Assembly: GCF_036324505.1 (NCBI RefSeq) | Contig: NC_086368.1 | Span: 12,000,921-12,064,920 of the forward strand | Reading direction: 5' to 3' | Source of the DNA: Eleginops maclovinus | Taxonomy: Eukaryota; Chordata; Actinopteri; Perciformes; Eleginopidae | Length of the DNA: 64,000 bases | Shown: positions 51,721 to 64,000 of the stretch, piece by piece | Position numbering within the stretch: the stretch's first letter is position 1 | How the letters are laid out: each line of letters begins with the position of its first letter | Position numbers and translations under genes: made by a program | The notes under the pieces: model-generated | Seen by the model: only the letters and a program-made list of their open reading frames with translations | Database searches by the model: none | What the model was told of the DNA's origin: nothing

Positions 51721-52439
51721 CTTTGTTGGTGTCCCTTTGTGTGTGTGCGGGTCAGCAGGACTGTGATCAGATCACACTCGAATCTGATATTACCCCAACA
51801 AATATGTTAACAGCCTGACGAAAAAAGCATGTGTTTTGTTGAAAAAGAACAGTTTTTATGTAATTAAGCTCTTCTTATATTACGGTATTCTGGTCGGGAA
51901 AAACACATGTTGCAGAGAGTGTGAGACTTGGGGGTTATTGGGGGGGTGCAACTAAGTTTTGTCATGAAACTCTCAATACATTTAGGTCATGTTAAACTAA
52001 ATCTAATTATGTGAGGGAAAACATGTTGTGGCAGTAATATTGCATTACTTTGGTACTTATAATATTCAAATTGACTATAATGACTTTACTATGACTGAGG
52101 TGTGGTTTTGAATATCCTGTATCTCTGTCCCCACCTTTCCAAAAGTGGTGTTTCCTGTAGTAGCCGAGGCAATGCAGCACCACAGTGTTGAATAAAGCCA
52201 ACGTGACAGGTCTATCACATATGGTAAAGTGAGGCAAAGAGAAGGAGGGCTGATGACACGGAGCTGGCAGTGAGAGAGACGCACATTGTACTTTGTGCTC
52301 GAGAAAAGAGAAGCGCGCTGCTCCTTACATTTCACTTCACTGACAATCACGGGATAAAACAAAAGATAAGCCAGGATGTAGAAATCCATCAGAGAACGTG
52401 TACAAATCTAGATCTAAACATTTTTTGTCTTTGGTCCCA

Positions 52440-52627
52440 CAGACGGGTTCCTTCTGCTTCATCAGCCGCGTTTGTAGCGCTCTGCTCCGTGCCGGTGTCT
52501 GAGGAAGAGGCGCTGCTTCATCACGCTGGAAGGACCCGAGCTCTTGTTCTCTCACCGGTAACGGAGGACTTACAGGAAGTCTGATCTGGTTTGGAAGAGT
52601 TGGGATTTGTCCCTCTCCACTTTATCG
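52440..52627 (+). other. kcnd3: kcnd3 5' leader exon (non-coding)
   Basis: GC-richer sequence ending in a strong 'atcg|gtgagtg' donor (exon edge 52627) about 1.27 kb upstream of the coding exon's acceptor. The left boundary is uncertain: a 'tttggtcccacag' acceptor-like site lies at about 52441, but transcription may instead begin further upstream (52260-52440). Assignment to kcnd3 rests on position and strand. Confidence 0.45.
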
Positions 52628-53896
52628 GTGAGTGTTTACATGTGCTGCGGTCCCAATTTATTCCTCAGAATATAGACTATTGGTTCGTTTCAAAATAGCA
52701 TACGTTGATTAAATGCATTTCGTGTGGAAGTTAGTCAGCTACTTGCATGCAAAAGTACTTTCATTGTACCAAACATGTGTGAAAGCATTGTATAGATAAA
52801 TGAAACGTTATATAGTCAGGTGTAAACATATTTGTGAATTAACTGTCACTGACCGGGTGATAAAGGTTATTTCTAAAAAGATATATTTGTATTTATTCAA
52901 ATGAAACCACCGATACATGTTTTAAGGGTATCACCAATCTCGAGCAGTTTCGTCCTTATTCTGATGCAACAGGTTTGTTTCAGTGCTTGCAGTCAGGACA
53001 GTTAATGATGCTGCTCAGGACGGATAGGGTTGGGCTTTTGTGGCTTTGTTGATGATGCTAAACTGATGAACCACATTATTCTTAAACATCTAACTGTAGG
53101 AAATAATGTATGTAGCTTATGTGGGTTTATCTGCTTCACCAATGAAAATCAATAATGTGTATCAGTCACATTGTTAGCAATCTGTTTTAGGCTTCAGCCC
53201 TTGCTCTCAATAATGGCGTATTTAAAGATGGAGTTCTGTGGTAAACCTGAACAAGGGCTGTAACTGACAATTGTTTCTCATTATTTTCATCATGACAAAT
53301 CATGTATTTTAAATGTTGGAAAATTGTGAGAAATGTCCATTGTAGTTTCCCCAAATCCTATTTGATGTCTCTAAATGTGTTCTTTTGGCAGTCCAAACCT
53401 CAAATATATTCAGGTTAATATACACATCAGAAAAGCAGTACATTTCTATCTGGGAGGATTAAAACACCATTATTTGCCATTCGACATAAAAAAACATTTT
53501 GTGATTGATTGACTATAAAACAAAGATGGCAATCATTTTTCTGTCGATAGACTTTTTTAATGATCAAATAACCTTTGCAGATCTAAACTGAAATAGTACT
53601 AGACTTTACCTTTATCCGCCTTTCTGATTTCCCAGCACTACTGCTTCAGCTGTTGCCCTACATCTTTGTTTTCAAAATTGGATGACATTTTTGGTAGATT
53701 CTGATGGATTTGAAAGCAGTGAAGAATGACTGAAAATTGAAGAGAGATTTAAAACTAATTTGGAACTAAAAATGACAAAAGCTTCCTGCTGCTTTTTTTA
53801 GTGACATGATTTCAAACAGTAATCATTTTGATGATCATGCATTGAGTTGTGTTTTCAGCTTTTATTTCCTCTTTCTGTTGTGATTTAACCCCTTAG
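52628..53896 (+). other. kcnd3: kcnd3 leader intron
   Basis: 1269 bases from 'gtgagtg' to a pyrimidine-rich 'ttaaccccttag' acceptor. No other feature seen. Confidence 0.5.
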
Positions 53897-53929
53897 ATGT
53901 CAGTGGATTTTGAGGAGAATCGACCCTGA
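53897..53929 (+). promoter_or_regulatory. kcnd3: uORF in the kcnd3 5' leader
   Basis: A ten-codon upstream frame (ATG TCA GTG ... CCC TGA) begins at the first base after the splice acceptor and ends 36 bases before the channel's ATG. It could reduce translation of the main frame. Confidence 0.5.
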
Positions 53930-53965
53930 AGGTGAGGAGGACCACTTTGAAGACTCAACTTCACA

Positions 53966-55071
53966 ATGGCGACAGGAGTAGCAGCGTGGCTGCCTTTTGC
54001 CAGGGCAGCAGCCATCGGATGGATGCCTGTTGCCAACTGCCCAATGCCTATTGCACCAAAGGACAGTAACAGTAAGAGAAAGGACGAGCTGATCGTACTT
54101 AATGTCAGCGGTCATCGCTTTCAGACATGGAGAACCACTCTGGACCGTTTTCCTGACACCCTGCTAGGCAGCTCTGAAAAAGACTTCTTTTACAATGAGG
54201 ATATCAAGGAGTACTTTTTTGACCGGGACCCTGATGCCTTCAGGAGCATCCTCAACTTCTACCGGACAGGTAAGCTCCACTACCCTCGCCACGAGTGCAT
54301 CTCAGCCTATGATGAGGAGTTGACCTTCTTCGGCATCATCCCTGAAATCATTGGCGACTGCTGTTACGAAGAATATAAGGACAGAAAGAGGGAGAATTTA
54401 GAGCGGCTGCAAGATGATCAGGAGGAAAACAAGGACATGAAGTTGCCCAACATGAACTGCAGGGAGACAATGTGGCGAGCCTTTGAGAACCCGCACACTT
54501 CCACCATGGCCCTGGTCTTCTACTATGTCACTGGTTTCTTCATTGCCATCTCTGTCATCACGAATGTGATAGAAACAGTACCCTGTGGTTCCACCGCCAA
54601 CCAGAAAGACATGCCATGTGGTGAACGCTACACAGTGGCTTTCTTCTGCATGGACACCGCCTGCGTCATGATATTCACAGTGGAGTACCTGTTGCGCCTG
54701 TTTGCTGCGCCAAGCCGCTACCGTTTCATGCGCTCAGTGATGAGCATCATCGATGTGGTGGCCATTTTGCCATACTACATCGGCCTGGTGATGAGTAACA
54801 ACGAAGACGTGAGCGGCGCCTTCGTGACGCTGCGTGTGTTTCGTGTGTTTCGTATCTTCAAGTTCTCCCGTCACTCGCAGGGCCTACGGATCCTGGGTTA
54901 TACACTCAAGAGTTGTGCTTCAGAGCTAGGCTTCCTCCTCTTCTCGCTCACCATGGCCATCATCATCTTTGCCACGGTCATGTTCTACGCGGAGAAGGGC
55001 TCCAGCTCCAGCAAGTTCACCAGCATCCCAGCTTCCTTCTGGTACACTATCGTGACGATGACTACACTAGG
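53966..55071 (+). CDS. kcnd3: Kv4.3 A-type voltage-gated potassium channel, first coding exon (partial gene)
   Basis: Pore-forming subunit of the transient outward (A-type) K+ current in neurons and heart; works as a tetramer with KChIP and DPP-like partners. The ATG at 53966 starts the conserved Kv4 N-terminus '[20 protein letters not shown]' (KChIP-binding and inactivation segment). T1 tetramerisation domain at about 40-145 with the zinc site His105, Cys111, Cys132, Cys133. S1 about 180-203, S2 223-246, S3 256-276, S4 about 287-303 with regularly spaced charges (R290, R293, R296, K299, R302), S5 about 320-341, pore helix about 354-366. The exon stops after 'TMTTLG' plus two bases at a 'gtgagt' donor (55072), so the filter's Tyr-Gly, S6 and the C-tail are outside the window. 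'VANCPMP' and '[10 protein letters not shown]' favour Kv4.3 over Kv4.2. Three hundred and sixty-nine residues are encoded, and the frame is intact. Confidence 0.96.
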
Positions 55072-58000
55072 GTGAGTAAAACAAACACACTTGCTGTCTT
55101 ATTTCTTCTTTGTTATGTTTCAATTGAAAGTTCAAAATTAAATTAAAATAAGACACTGCAAACTCTTAATGGGGATGTACCCAATGTGTGCGTAATGTGT
55201 CAACGTACGCCAGTCGGTCTATCAAGGGCAACAAACCACCCACACCATGCAGCCCTTGTCCATCGCCCAAACCAGGATGAGCGGAGTTCAGCTTTTCTTG
55301 ATGTGCTGTATATGTGTTGGTTGCAGAACTAAAATAAATGTTTCTGAACATAATAATAAATGCGCTATTTGCATTTTTTGTGTATTTAAAAAATAAGTAT
55401 TTATTTATGAGAACTAAAACGAGCATTAAGACTGCTACAGCATGACACAGCTTATATTATCTTGCTAAATAAGGAGACTGAAGTTGAATAGATAAAATAC
55501 AGTTATGCTAAAAAGGTTTTTCCCCCATTTTTGAAAAAAATATATCTATTCCCTTGATGTGTTGGCTGTCAAGCTGCACATCAAAGTCACGTCAACATTT
55601 TGTCTTCTCACAAATGAAAAAACTGAAACCAAATTAAAAGTCAAGCATGAGTCCCCTAATCAGAATGGCTTTATTTGTCTCTCTGCAGCATAATGGCTTA
55701 AAAGGCTGCTTGACCTTCCCTATGCTACAGCGGTGTGTGTGTGCATGCCTGTGTGTGTGCGTGTATTTGCATGGTACGTGTTATAAGAGGAGCTTTTGTA
55801 TCGCAAGTACAAAAGGATAGAAAATGCCAAGGTGAAAGCATTATGTAAATTATGAACCCTGAACAATGTGGAGTGTGGAGCCATTATGTCCGACACACAA
55901 TAGACAGCTGCACTGACCACCTATATACACTTCAGTCTGTAGTGATATTCATAACAGACCAAGGACAGTCGTTAACAATCAGCGAGATTATCAATTGATG
56001 CATGTTCAAGGCTGATACAATCGTTTTGTGAGTGCTCAAATTCATCATGTCTCTATACAGCCTATTAGGTCTGCCTTCATTGGAAAATCTTATGATAAGA
56101 CATAATGTTCTCCGTTTGGACAAAAATCTGCTCATTGTATGATTTCCCAACTGTATATACATTCTTTTGAGTGCTGCCAATAATCAAGAGAGAAAGCTTG
56201 AATTCTTACTGCAAGTGATTGAGAGTGTTTTATATAGTTTTATATACATCTCTGAGCTTTGTTAGTCTACTGACAATCTAAATATGACCTGCATAGTAGC
56301 CAGCTGCGGCACCATGCACTGTAAACTCTTTTGATCAAAACAACCAAAATCAAGGGCTTTCCCCCCACAAACTCAAGCAAAAAACAAACAGTACAGTCTT
56401 TGTTATGAAGAACTCAAACCCACGCAAGCAAAACAAAAGCAAGTAGGTGAAGAGAAAATATGTTTAATACTGGTGCTTAGCACAGTATGTTCCCCCCAAC
56501 CTACTCTTTAGTTTGCAATAAGAGAGGCTAATCTGCTGCATAATTACAACTGCAAGTGAACTGCCAGCAGTTTTCCTGACGCTCTTTGTGCCCTTCTGCT
56601 TGTTGCCTGTCGATCAGTTCACCTGCTGACGGCACACATGCTCAGGTGATGAGGTCACCAATAACCCATCTGTTGATCCATATAAAAAGCCATGGGGGAA
56701 ATAAATCTCTGCAGTCCCTACAGTATCTATCATGTAAAACAAACCAGTGATCTTTGCTTTAATATGACAAAAACATGCAGGTTTTCATCAAATGTCATTA
56801 TGATTTACACTAGATTGTAAAATATGTGTTTGGTTTTACCAAGAGTTTTCAACAAATCCCGAACATTTGGCAACAACCACACATATATTACATGCATCTC
56901 ATTTAGTGTAGAACCCCTTGCACTGTCTCTCCATCATTTCAATCCTGGCTGTACCCAAATTAAAGGGTTAATCAACCAATTTAGTACTGTACCTTAATAC
57001 ATTAGGTTATGTAGAGTACAACCTCAAAAACATTAGATCCTACACTTCACATAATGCAATGTGTAGGCACAATTATGGCAGCCAACAACTCTATGCAGAT
57101 ACACTTTAATTTATAATTATCAAAAATGGCACTTCTTTCTTACCTAAAAATTGTAGGTTTTCTTACAACAATCTATTTCAATTCAGCTGAACACAAGGCA
57201 GCTTTTATTGTGAAGAGGTCACAAGAAGAATAACATATTTGTGGCAAGACATGGGCATTTTGGGCATTTTTGACAGTGAATCAGGTTTAAATATAGCAAG
57301 GAGTAACAGAACAAAAAGGAGCAGCCACAGTGAGCTGTTGGTGGAAGAGTTACAGGCGACATGCTGCACACCTCCAACTGCTCAGCAAGGTAGTTAAAGA
57401 AGCCATCCCGAAACACACACAAACAATTAAACAACAATTGAACAATGTAAAGGCCAAAAAGGAGGATTTATTAATTTCCAAAGGACATAATGAAAAAAGG
57501 CGCTCGAAAAGACATTTTGCAACAATGTGAATACTTCTGGCAGCTTACAGTCAAGCCCTACAGCATTTTAATCAGATAGATATATCTATCCCAAAGAGCA
57601 CATACACACATGTATTTGTTGAACCGTTCAAACATACATAGACTTTGATCTTGTCTCGGCTCTGTGACCTGCCCCTCTGCATCCTCTCTGTGTCTGCATG
57701 AGCCCAGACAGCGCAGCGCAGCAGTTCTGGGTAATGGGCTGGCGCTGAGGGAGCTGAGGGAGATGAGGGGGGGGAAAGGGACTGACTAGGTGTATAATCA
57801 GTTGCTTTTTACCATCCAGGAACCAGGGTGTTAAATCAACCTCAGGTGGCTGATAAAAGGATCTGGATTGAATCCCAGCAAGGTGCACTCGCTGCGGCTG
57901 CCTGCCGGTATTGTCGCTGTTGGAGCCGACCTGATATGTGGTCATAGGAATCAGTGGGACAGAACCCAAAAGGTTGATGAGGACAGAGAAAGTCCTTTCT

Positions 58001-59610
58001 TTCTCTCCTTACCTTTCTCACTCTGCTCCCTCACCCCCACTGAGTATCCCAGAGGAGTAACTATTTTAGGAGCAGGCTCTGTGTGCAAAAGGAAGTAATC
58101 TGTTTAACTATAATCTAAGATAATGGCTGTTTTGTTTTACCTGCATGACAGCTGCATGGGAAGCAAAGGTTCATGACCAGCTCCTCCTAAGTCTCCCACG
58201 CCTCCCAAAAAAAAAAGTATTAACCCAATAATGAGAGATATATTAATGAGGTGTGCATTGAAATCTGACTCTGGTGTTATAATTAGAGCGATTCTCCCAG
58301 TTGTAGAGTCCTGGTCCTGGACGGAGGCGTGTTCTGTGGCGGAAAGTGAGAGAAAATGTTGTTATGCATGTAGGTCATGTTCCCATCCCTGCCTTAATCA
58401 GTGGCTATATATAATCTGCTATTTTCTTCAGAGAGACTTTTAGCTCGCTCCCCTCTGCGTTCTCTGCTCAACATCTCCATTAGACAGTGTGGACTGGGCC
58501 TAGGGGCCAAAGGCAGGAAGAGGGAGGTCAGATGAGTCGTTCCTCATGTTCACATTAACTCTGTAATGAAGCGTTGGTTGCAACGAGAAGGAAGTTGTGA
58601 AGTGAGAAAAGGCCAAATAAAACTTTCTCTGACTCTTGCTTCAGTGTTTTTTATAGTGTCAACATTCATGGAGTACACTACTGTAGCACAGGCTGCACTT
58701 AATGATTGTTTTCACAATCTGTTAATCTAGGGAGATTGTTTTTGTCAATCAATTAAGCTCATTCTATACTTCTGATGTCTTTGTTGCCACACGGATCTGC
58801 ATCATCTAAAGTGTGTCATCTGCCCATGTTTGTTTGGGCCATATTCTGTATGTGTTAACATGTCAACAAAAGAGAGAAACAATTGCGTGAGTAACAAACG
58901 TCCAAAACTGTGTCCAACGCTCATGTCTAATGCTCATGTCTAATGCTCATGTGACAAGCAGCCTTTTTAATTATGGCGTCTATCAGGGTCCAAAAGCAGG
59001 AAGTAATGAGATGTTTTTGGGGTAATTTGTTTTTAATTTTTAAAAGGGACTGACATAGGATGTTTTAGAGGTGTCTGTTCCAAAAACAATTGATGCGTAA
59101 TTCTAAAAAGCGCTTACAAAAAATGTCATGTGAAAAAATGGGGGAAAAAATGAAAGAAACATCTCAAATTCCCCAAGCTCAAATGTCAAAACCAAAGAGT
59201 ATTTAATTTAATTACATCAATATGGCAAACACAGTACAACATGTAACATTTGACAAGCAATTAATGTTTTGGATATGGCTTGACTGATAAGTTGTTCATC
59301 ACAATTATTGTGATTTCACTTTCTGTCGATTGACATTTGAGCCCAATAAATGCGCATTTACACGTCTCTCCACACGAAGAAAGTAGCCACACAGACTCCT
59401 TTCACCGTGTCCATTAACATCGCTGTTTTTAGTTTTAATCTTTCAGAAGCTGGCATCTTTCAACAACTACTCATTAGTTATTTGTCTGTTCTTTGTCTTA
59501 TTGTTTGTGTTGCTCATTAATATTTTAGTAAATAAGGTTAATTGTCTCAATTGACCAATGACCTTCATGGCATTGTAAAACTTCAATAAGAAACTCTGAA
59601 GGCATAAGTG

Positions 59611-59650
59611 CAGGCCGGAGACAACAAAGGAAGCAATAATCTCCGGCCTG
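59611..59650. repeat. 11-base-arm inverted repeat
   Basis: Arms 'caggccggaga' (59611-59621) and 'tctccggcctg' (59640-59650) are perfectly complementary around an 18-base loop. Confidence 0.9.
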
Positions 59651-59715
59651 GTTTTGATGAAAGGTATTCGTAATGGCGTTCTTAGCTCGGCATACGGCTT
59701 TGTGTAAAAGGATTC

Positions 59716-59779
59716 ATTAACCCCCTACATAAGACCAAGTGTCTTACATAAGACCAAGTATCTTATGTAGGGGGTTAAT
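59716..59779. repeat. 19-base-arm inverted repeat with internal tandem duplication
   Basis: Arms at 59716-59734 ('attaaccccctacataaga') and 59761-59779 are perfectly complementary around 26 bases. Inside, 'acataagaccaagt' followed by 'Ntctt' occurs twice in tandem (59728-59746 and 59747-59765). Confidence 0.92.
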
Positions 59780-61394
59780 CGAAACATTTGATTGAGTATT
59801 TTTGTTTTAAAAGTGGACATGTAATAACTTAAGTATCCTTTGTCTTCATTGACTTAAATGTGGTATCTTATTGTGTGAAAAAAAACGGATTGGTTTGAAG
59901 TTGTGTATTCTTTGATTTATTTTCTAGTTTTCCTACTGTTTGTTTGCTTGATGTGTTGTGTAAACTGTAAATAATGGATTAATGGCAACAGAAATGACAA
60001 GTTTTGAAGGCCAATTAATTTTGGAAATATATACATTGTTTTGTTAATAATTCAGGGTCTCTAAGCCAGTACTGGAATGTGGAGCTGCATAGTTTGTAAG
60101 TACGAATGTTCTTTCACACGATTCATCAAAGGCTGCATATTGTGCTGTTTTCTATGGCAGCGTGCTTTCAGATAGAGTTAATGGGCTATTTTGCAGCCTT
60201 GCTGAATCCCGGGGGTCAAAATGAGTGCAGCTTGTAGGAAATTAGAAATATTCCTGCCTTATCGGGCCAATATGTTCTTGGAGCCAATTTCCCAACACAG
60301 GGCTCTTTAATAGAAACCTTTCTAATGATAGCTGTGGAATTTAATTTAGCTCTAACACAGGTCCATTTAACACCTAAACTCATTTAAAAAGAATTAAACT
60401 TGCAAAGGATAGTGTGGTCTCAAAAGCTTAACGACCCCTGTTCCTTCTTGCTATTTCTCACTCTTTTACCCGGTGTGGTAATGCTTTATCCCAGCGTATC
60501 ATGTGCTTTCTCTCACAAACTGTCCTTAACAAAACACATTTGTATGCTGACCTTTAGTTGACGGCAGTGTACCAAAGAAATTGGCTGAAAAGGCTGTAGC
60601 GCTGTCTTTTTTACAATAAGATGCGTAACTTCTGCCTTTGAGTAACCTTTCTTGGGGGGAGAGCAGCAGCAAGTGTAAAACAATTCTGTCAAATCATAAA
60701 ATCTGCTTCCTCTGCGTGAACCATGAGGTATGCACCGAATAAGCAGTTACATTGACGGGGCACAGCAGTATAGCTCGAAAGTGGCACAAACACATCTCAC
60801 AATACTTTGGCCTCAGTCCAGACTCTTAGGCTGCTATATTCTGGCAAGAAGAAGTCTTCCTTAAATTATCACAAAATGGGTATCATTCTGGTTTTACAGC
60901 AAGAGCAATTTTTCCCTGGTGTGCGATGGAGGCTTTGACATCCTCTGTAAACCAACCACACACATTTCTTTAAAGCAATACAAAAGTGCATCTCTTAGAG
61001 AACACTTTCTGTATTCAAAGTTCAAATACGTCACCATTTCTTTCTGTCCATTCAGTGGTTGTCATGTGGTCACAGCTTTTAGATTGCCTTTCTATCACAT
61101 CACAATTACAAAGGGCCATTACTTCAGAGGCAAGTGTTTCACTTCTCAGCCAAGCTCTCTTACTTTAACTTTGGCTCAACCTTTTCTGTCACTTGTACAA
61201 CTGAGTGTAACTATGTATTCTTGGACAGGCTGTCTGTCTGAAAATGCGTGCCATTATCCCCAAATTTCTCCCCCGGTTCTGAGGGGCTGTTTTAAACCTC
61301 TCCTTTAAGTGTGACATTTCAGATTAAGTATGGCCACTTGATGATTGCAATACCAATATTTACTATGTTTTGCTTTATCACATTTTTTTTTCTT

Positions 61395-61525
61395 CTGAAA
61401 AAAAGTGAACTTGTATCACTGGGCAAGACACTTAACCCCACATTGCTCCTCTGGGGACTGCATTGAGTATGTAAGTCACTATGGATAAAATAATCTAATA
61501 AGTGACATGTAATGTAATGTAACAG
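61395..61525 (+). repeat. LINE/SINE 3' tail
   Basis: 'gggcaagacacttaacccc', 'tgctcctctggggactg', 'gtcactatggataaaa' and a short tandem end 'catgtaatgtaatgtaac' form a well-known fish retroposon tail. Only the 3' part is present. Confidence 0.7.
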
Positions 61526-64000
61526 TGGGACTGAACCATAACCATAAAGTTGTGGGCCATAAAACTAAAAGAAAGCAGAAGAGACTAAAAAAGTGTGATT
61601 GAACTGAGGGAACCTTAGAGTTAAATGATGATTGGATTTATGGGGATTTGTATTGAACAATACAATTGGCAAATGATGTAGTGTATTGGTAGTGCAGCTT
61701 TAAAACTACAGTGGCATTTATAGACTTAAATCATTAAATTGCAACTTCAGTTGTGCTCTAACTGACTTTCAACACCTTATAAAACAGTTGTTATAATTAA
61801 AAGTTTTTAATAAATCGAATCAATTATGTTCACAACTTTCTGAAAACAATTAATTTCAGGATTTCTGAGCAATCATTTATCCATCTTCAGAGGAGTCTAG
61901 CTTGAAAAGGCCGAACTGTTCCCTCTCTTTTTCTGCTGTCACTGGACTCCAATTTTTATGTTCTTACATCTATTTTCTTTCATCTCTTTTTCTCTTTCTA
62001 CCTGTAATTATTTAGGACTCTCCCTTTTGCCAGCATAATTTAATGATTGTTTTTCATACTTCACAAGCGTTGATGAAACACTGAAATAACTGCCAGCAGC
62101 TTTAACCACTACAGTACGCAATGAGGCAGCTGGACTTGTGCTTTGTTTTATTTTTTAAGAGCTTATAATAAACCTGCTGAAGTATCTTTTTTTCCCTTAA
62201 CAAATCACTAAGTGGTTGTTAAAGTGTGATTCTGTTATGAAACAAATCTAATGGAGAGAAGACTACTTTTACATGTTTTGCAACTAGCATTGGTTTTGTT
62301 TCATGTCGCCTTACGTGCATACGTTTTTCTGCTGTATTCAAGAGCTATGAACTACTTACATTTTTTTTTTCTCTTGCTTTCCACATCAGACTCAGATAAA
62401 GAGCAGCTGGTGTGTGTTTGGCAGTGGATGCCAATATCTGTGACGAGAAACAAGAGAGAATTGCCACAAATAGAGACATTAAGCACCCTTTTAAACATCC
62501 TGCTGTTTAAGTTGTATTATTTGGTGACTTAAAGTAAAAGGGGATGCTTGCATGTTTTAAAGTTCTTATCCATAAGAAGCTTCATGTTTGTTTTCACCCA
62601 AAGCGAAAGAGGTAACAGGCTGTTAGCGGAGTGGCCTTGGAGCGGAGTGTGTGTGTAGGTGACTTTGTGATTGAATGAGGAGCTCTAAAGTTGACAATGG
62701 GAGGAGTAGTGAAGACATATTTTAAGATAATGGAAAGTCCAGAAGAGCAAGGCATAGAAGAAATATTTTAACAATGTGTAAGTGGGAGGAAATGGGATGA
62801 GATGGAGGACAATGAAGAAAGGCAAGCGAGTAGAAGGCGTTAGGCAAAAAGGAAAATAAAGTAAGCGACCGTCGAATCAAAAGAAAAGGAAGGAAGGAAG
62901 CCAAGAAGGAAGACAGAAGACGCGATGATATCTAATAGAGTTTCCAACATGCTATCTCAAGATGTTTGTATCAGGGCACAAAGGAGAACCGTGAATGACA
63001 CGGCATGCTCTGTACCCCGAATGAGCCGGTTATTTTTAGATAGTTGGCCCTTATCTCACTACACAGCTGGCAGGGGTTTAGCTCAGAGAAAGGTAAAGAA
63101 CATGTACTTATTAACCTTCAACGTGCTGCGAAGGAGGACAGGGATGAGCGGTGGAACTGTTAAAGTTTCTTTAAAAAATAATAGTGAAAATGAAACTAAT
63201 AATACCAGTCTTTGTTTCCATTATGGTCTCAAACGAAGCTCCAGGATATGGTCTCATGTGTCCTTTTCACATTTAAATATCAATTCATATGCAGCAATTG
63301 TTCCTGAGATATTATTAAAATATATAAAGTGAAGTATTTATTTGAATCAAGTTTATATTCCTCCCTTCACTATGACAACTGAAAGCGAGGATGTTTTTAT
63401 TTCAAGAGGAGAAAGAGGAGATTCATGATCATAATGAGCTTTCTGATTGGACAGCAAAAGTAATCAAAATTTGTGGGTTTCATAATTAAGGCACACACTG
63501 GATTAATATTCAAAGGGTGTATTTGTGTATCCTGTTTCCTCATGACATACAACAGAAAGGTGACTATGAATGTTTCACTGACTTGAGCAGCTATAGCTTA
63601 TCACCATAAGTGTTAATTCTGCATTTGAGTGGCATCGGGTTTTGATAAATCAGGGGTGGATGTTTTGTGACATTCATCTTAATTTTAGTGGTGTTCAGTC
63701 TGCTGCATCAGTTGAAAGGTTAAAAACCACACACTTGTAGTATTATAAAGAACAGTTTCAATTATGTTGGAGTTTCGACCGTTAAATTTAATTTTCTTTT
63801 CCATGTTTCTTCTAAGTAGGTGAAGTTAGGCCAGAAATCCCTACTTTTTTTATTACACATTTGGTATTCTGAAATGTCACTATAATAAGGAATCATTGGC
63901 AGATAGGTTGGCATGCTAAATTATTTTGCATGTTGCAGCAATGGTGGCTCATTAGACTACTGTAGGTTTGGCCTTAATCACTAATTTACTCAGTACATGT

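Larger units (their letters stand above)
55072..64000 (+). other. kcnd3: kcnd3 intron (continues beyond the window)
   Basis: Starts with 'gtgagt'. No downstream exon carrying the expected 'YGDMVP' frame was found, which fits the very long intron at this place in other vertebrates. It contains two perfect inverted repeats (59611-59650, 59716-59779), a retroposon tail at 61395-61525 and G/A-rich stretches near 62700-62900. Open frames here show no domain. Confidence 0.85.

Noticed and set aside
62925..63332. 135-codon plus-strand frame in the kcnd3 intron
   Set aside because: No domain, no splice context and composition like the surrounding DNA; likely chance.

Overview
The window reads as vertebrate nuclear DNA, most likely from a ray-finned (teleost) fish. 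Genes are split into small exons with GT-AG introns, long AT-rich non-coding stretches separate them, CA/GT, CT and TA microsatellites are abundant, and there are a Tc1-like transposon, a hAT-type end and several dispersed repeats typical of fish genomes. There is no bacterial-style operon, CRISPR array, tRNA or rRNA that I can support.

Three protein-coding genes can be reconstructed by splicing, in an order that matches the vertebrate WNT2B-CTTNBP2NL-KCND3 block. (1) wnt2b, minus strand, five coding exons between 17526 and 7612: a complete secreted Wnt ligand of 379 residues. (2) cttnbp2nl, minus strand, six coding exons between 33749 and 24364 plus a 5' leader exon near 36640-36780: a complete cortactin-binding/STRIPAK-associated coiled-coil protein of 577 residues. 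(3) kcnd3, plus strand, a non-coding leader exon ending at 52627 and the large first coding exon 53897-55071, which encodes residues 1-369 of a Kv4.3 A-type potassium channel. The rest of kcnd3 lies beyond the window, whose last 9 kb are its intron.

Layout: 1-7611 is intergenic sequence downstream of wnt2b; 7612-17526 is wnt2b, whose last intron carries a nested transposon insertion; 17527-24363 holds the wnt2b promoter, two long complementary microsatellites and the cttnbp2nl 3' flank; 24364-36780 is cttnbp2nl; 36870-52200 is a 15 kb gene-free interval between the divergent cttnbp2nl and kcnd3 promoters; 52440-64000 is the 5' part of kcnd3. The three genes act in different processes (Wnt signalling, cortactin/phosphatase scaffolding, neuronal and cardiac A-type current); their link is conserved synteny, not a shared pathway.

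I did not find a clearly new biological system. The most interesting items are the transposon-in-transposon insertion in wnt2b, possible N-terminal extensions of cttnbp2nl and wnt2b, a uORF that starts exactly at a kcnd3 splice acceptor, and a cluster of perfect inverted repeats in the kcnd3 intron. All exon boundaries were read by eye from splice consensus, open frame and remembered family similarity; no alignment or search was run.
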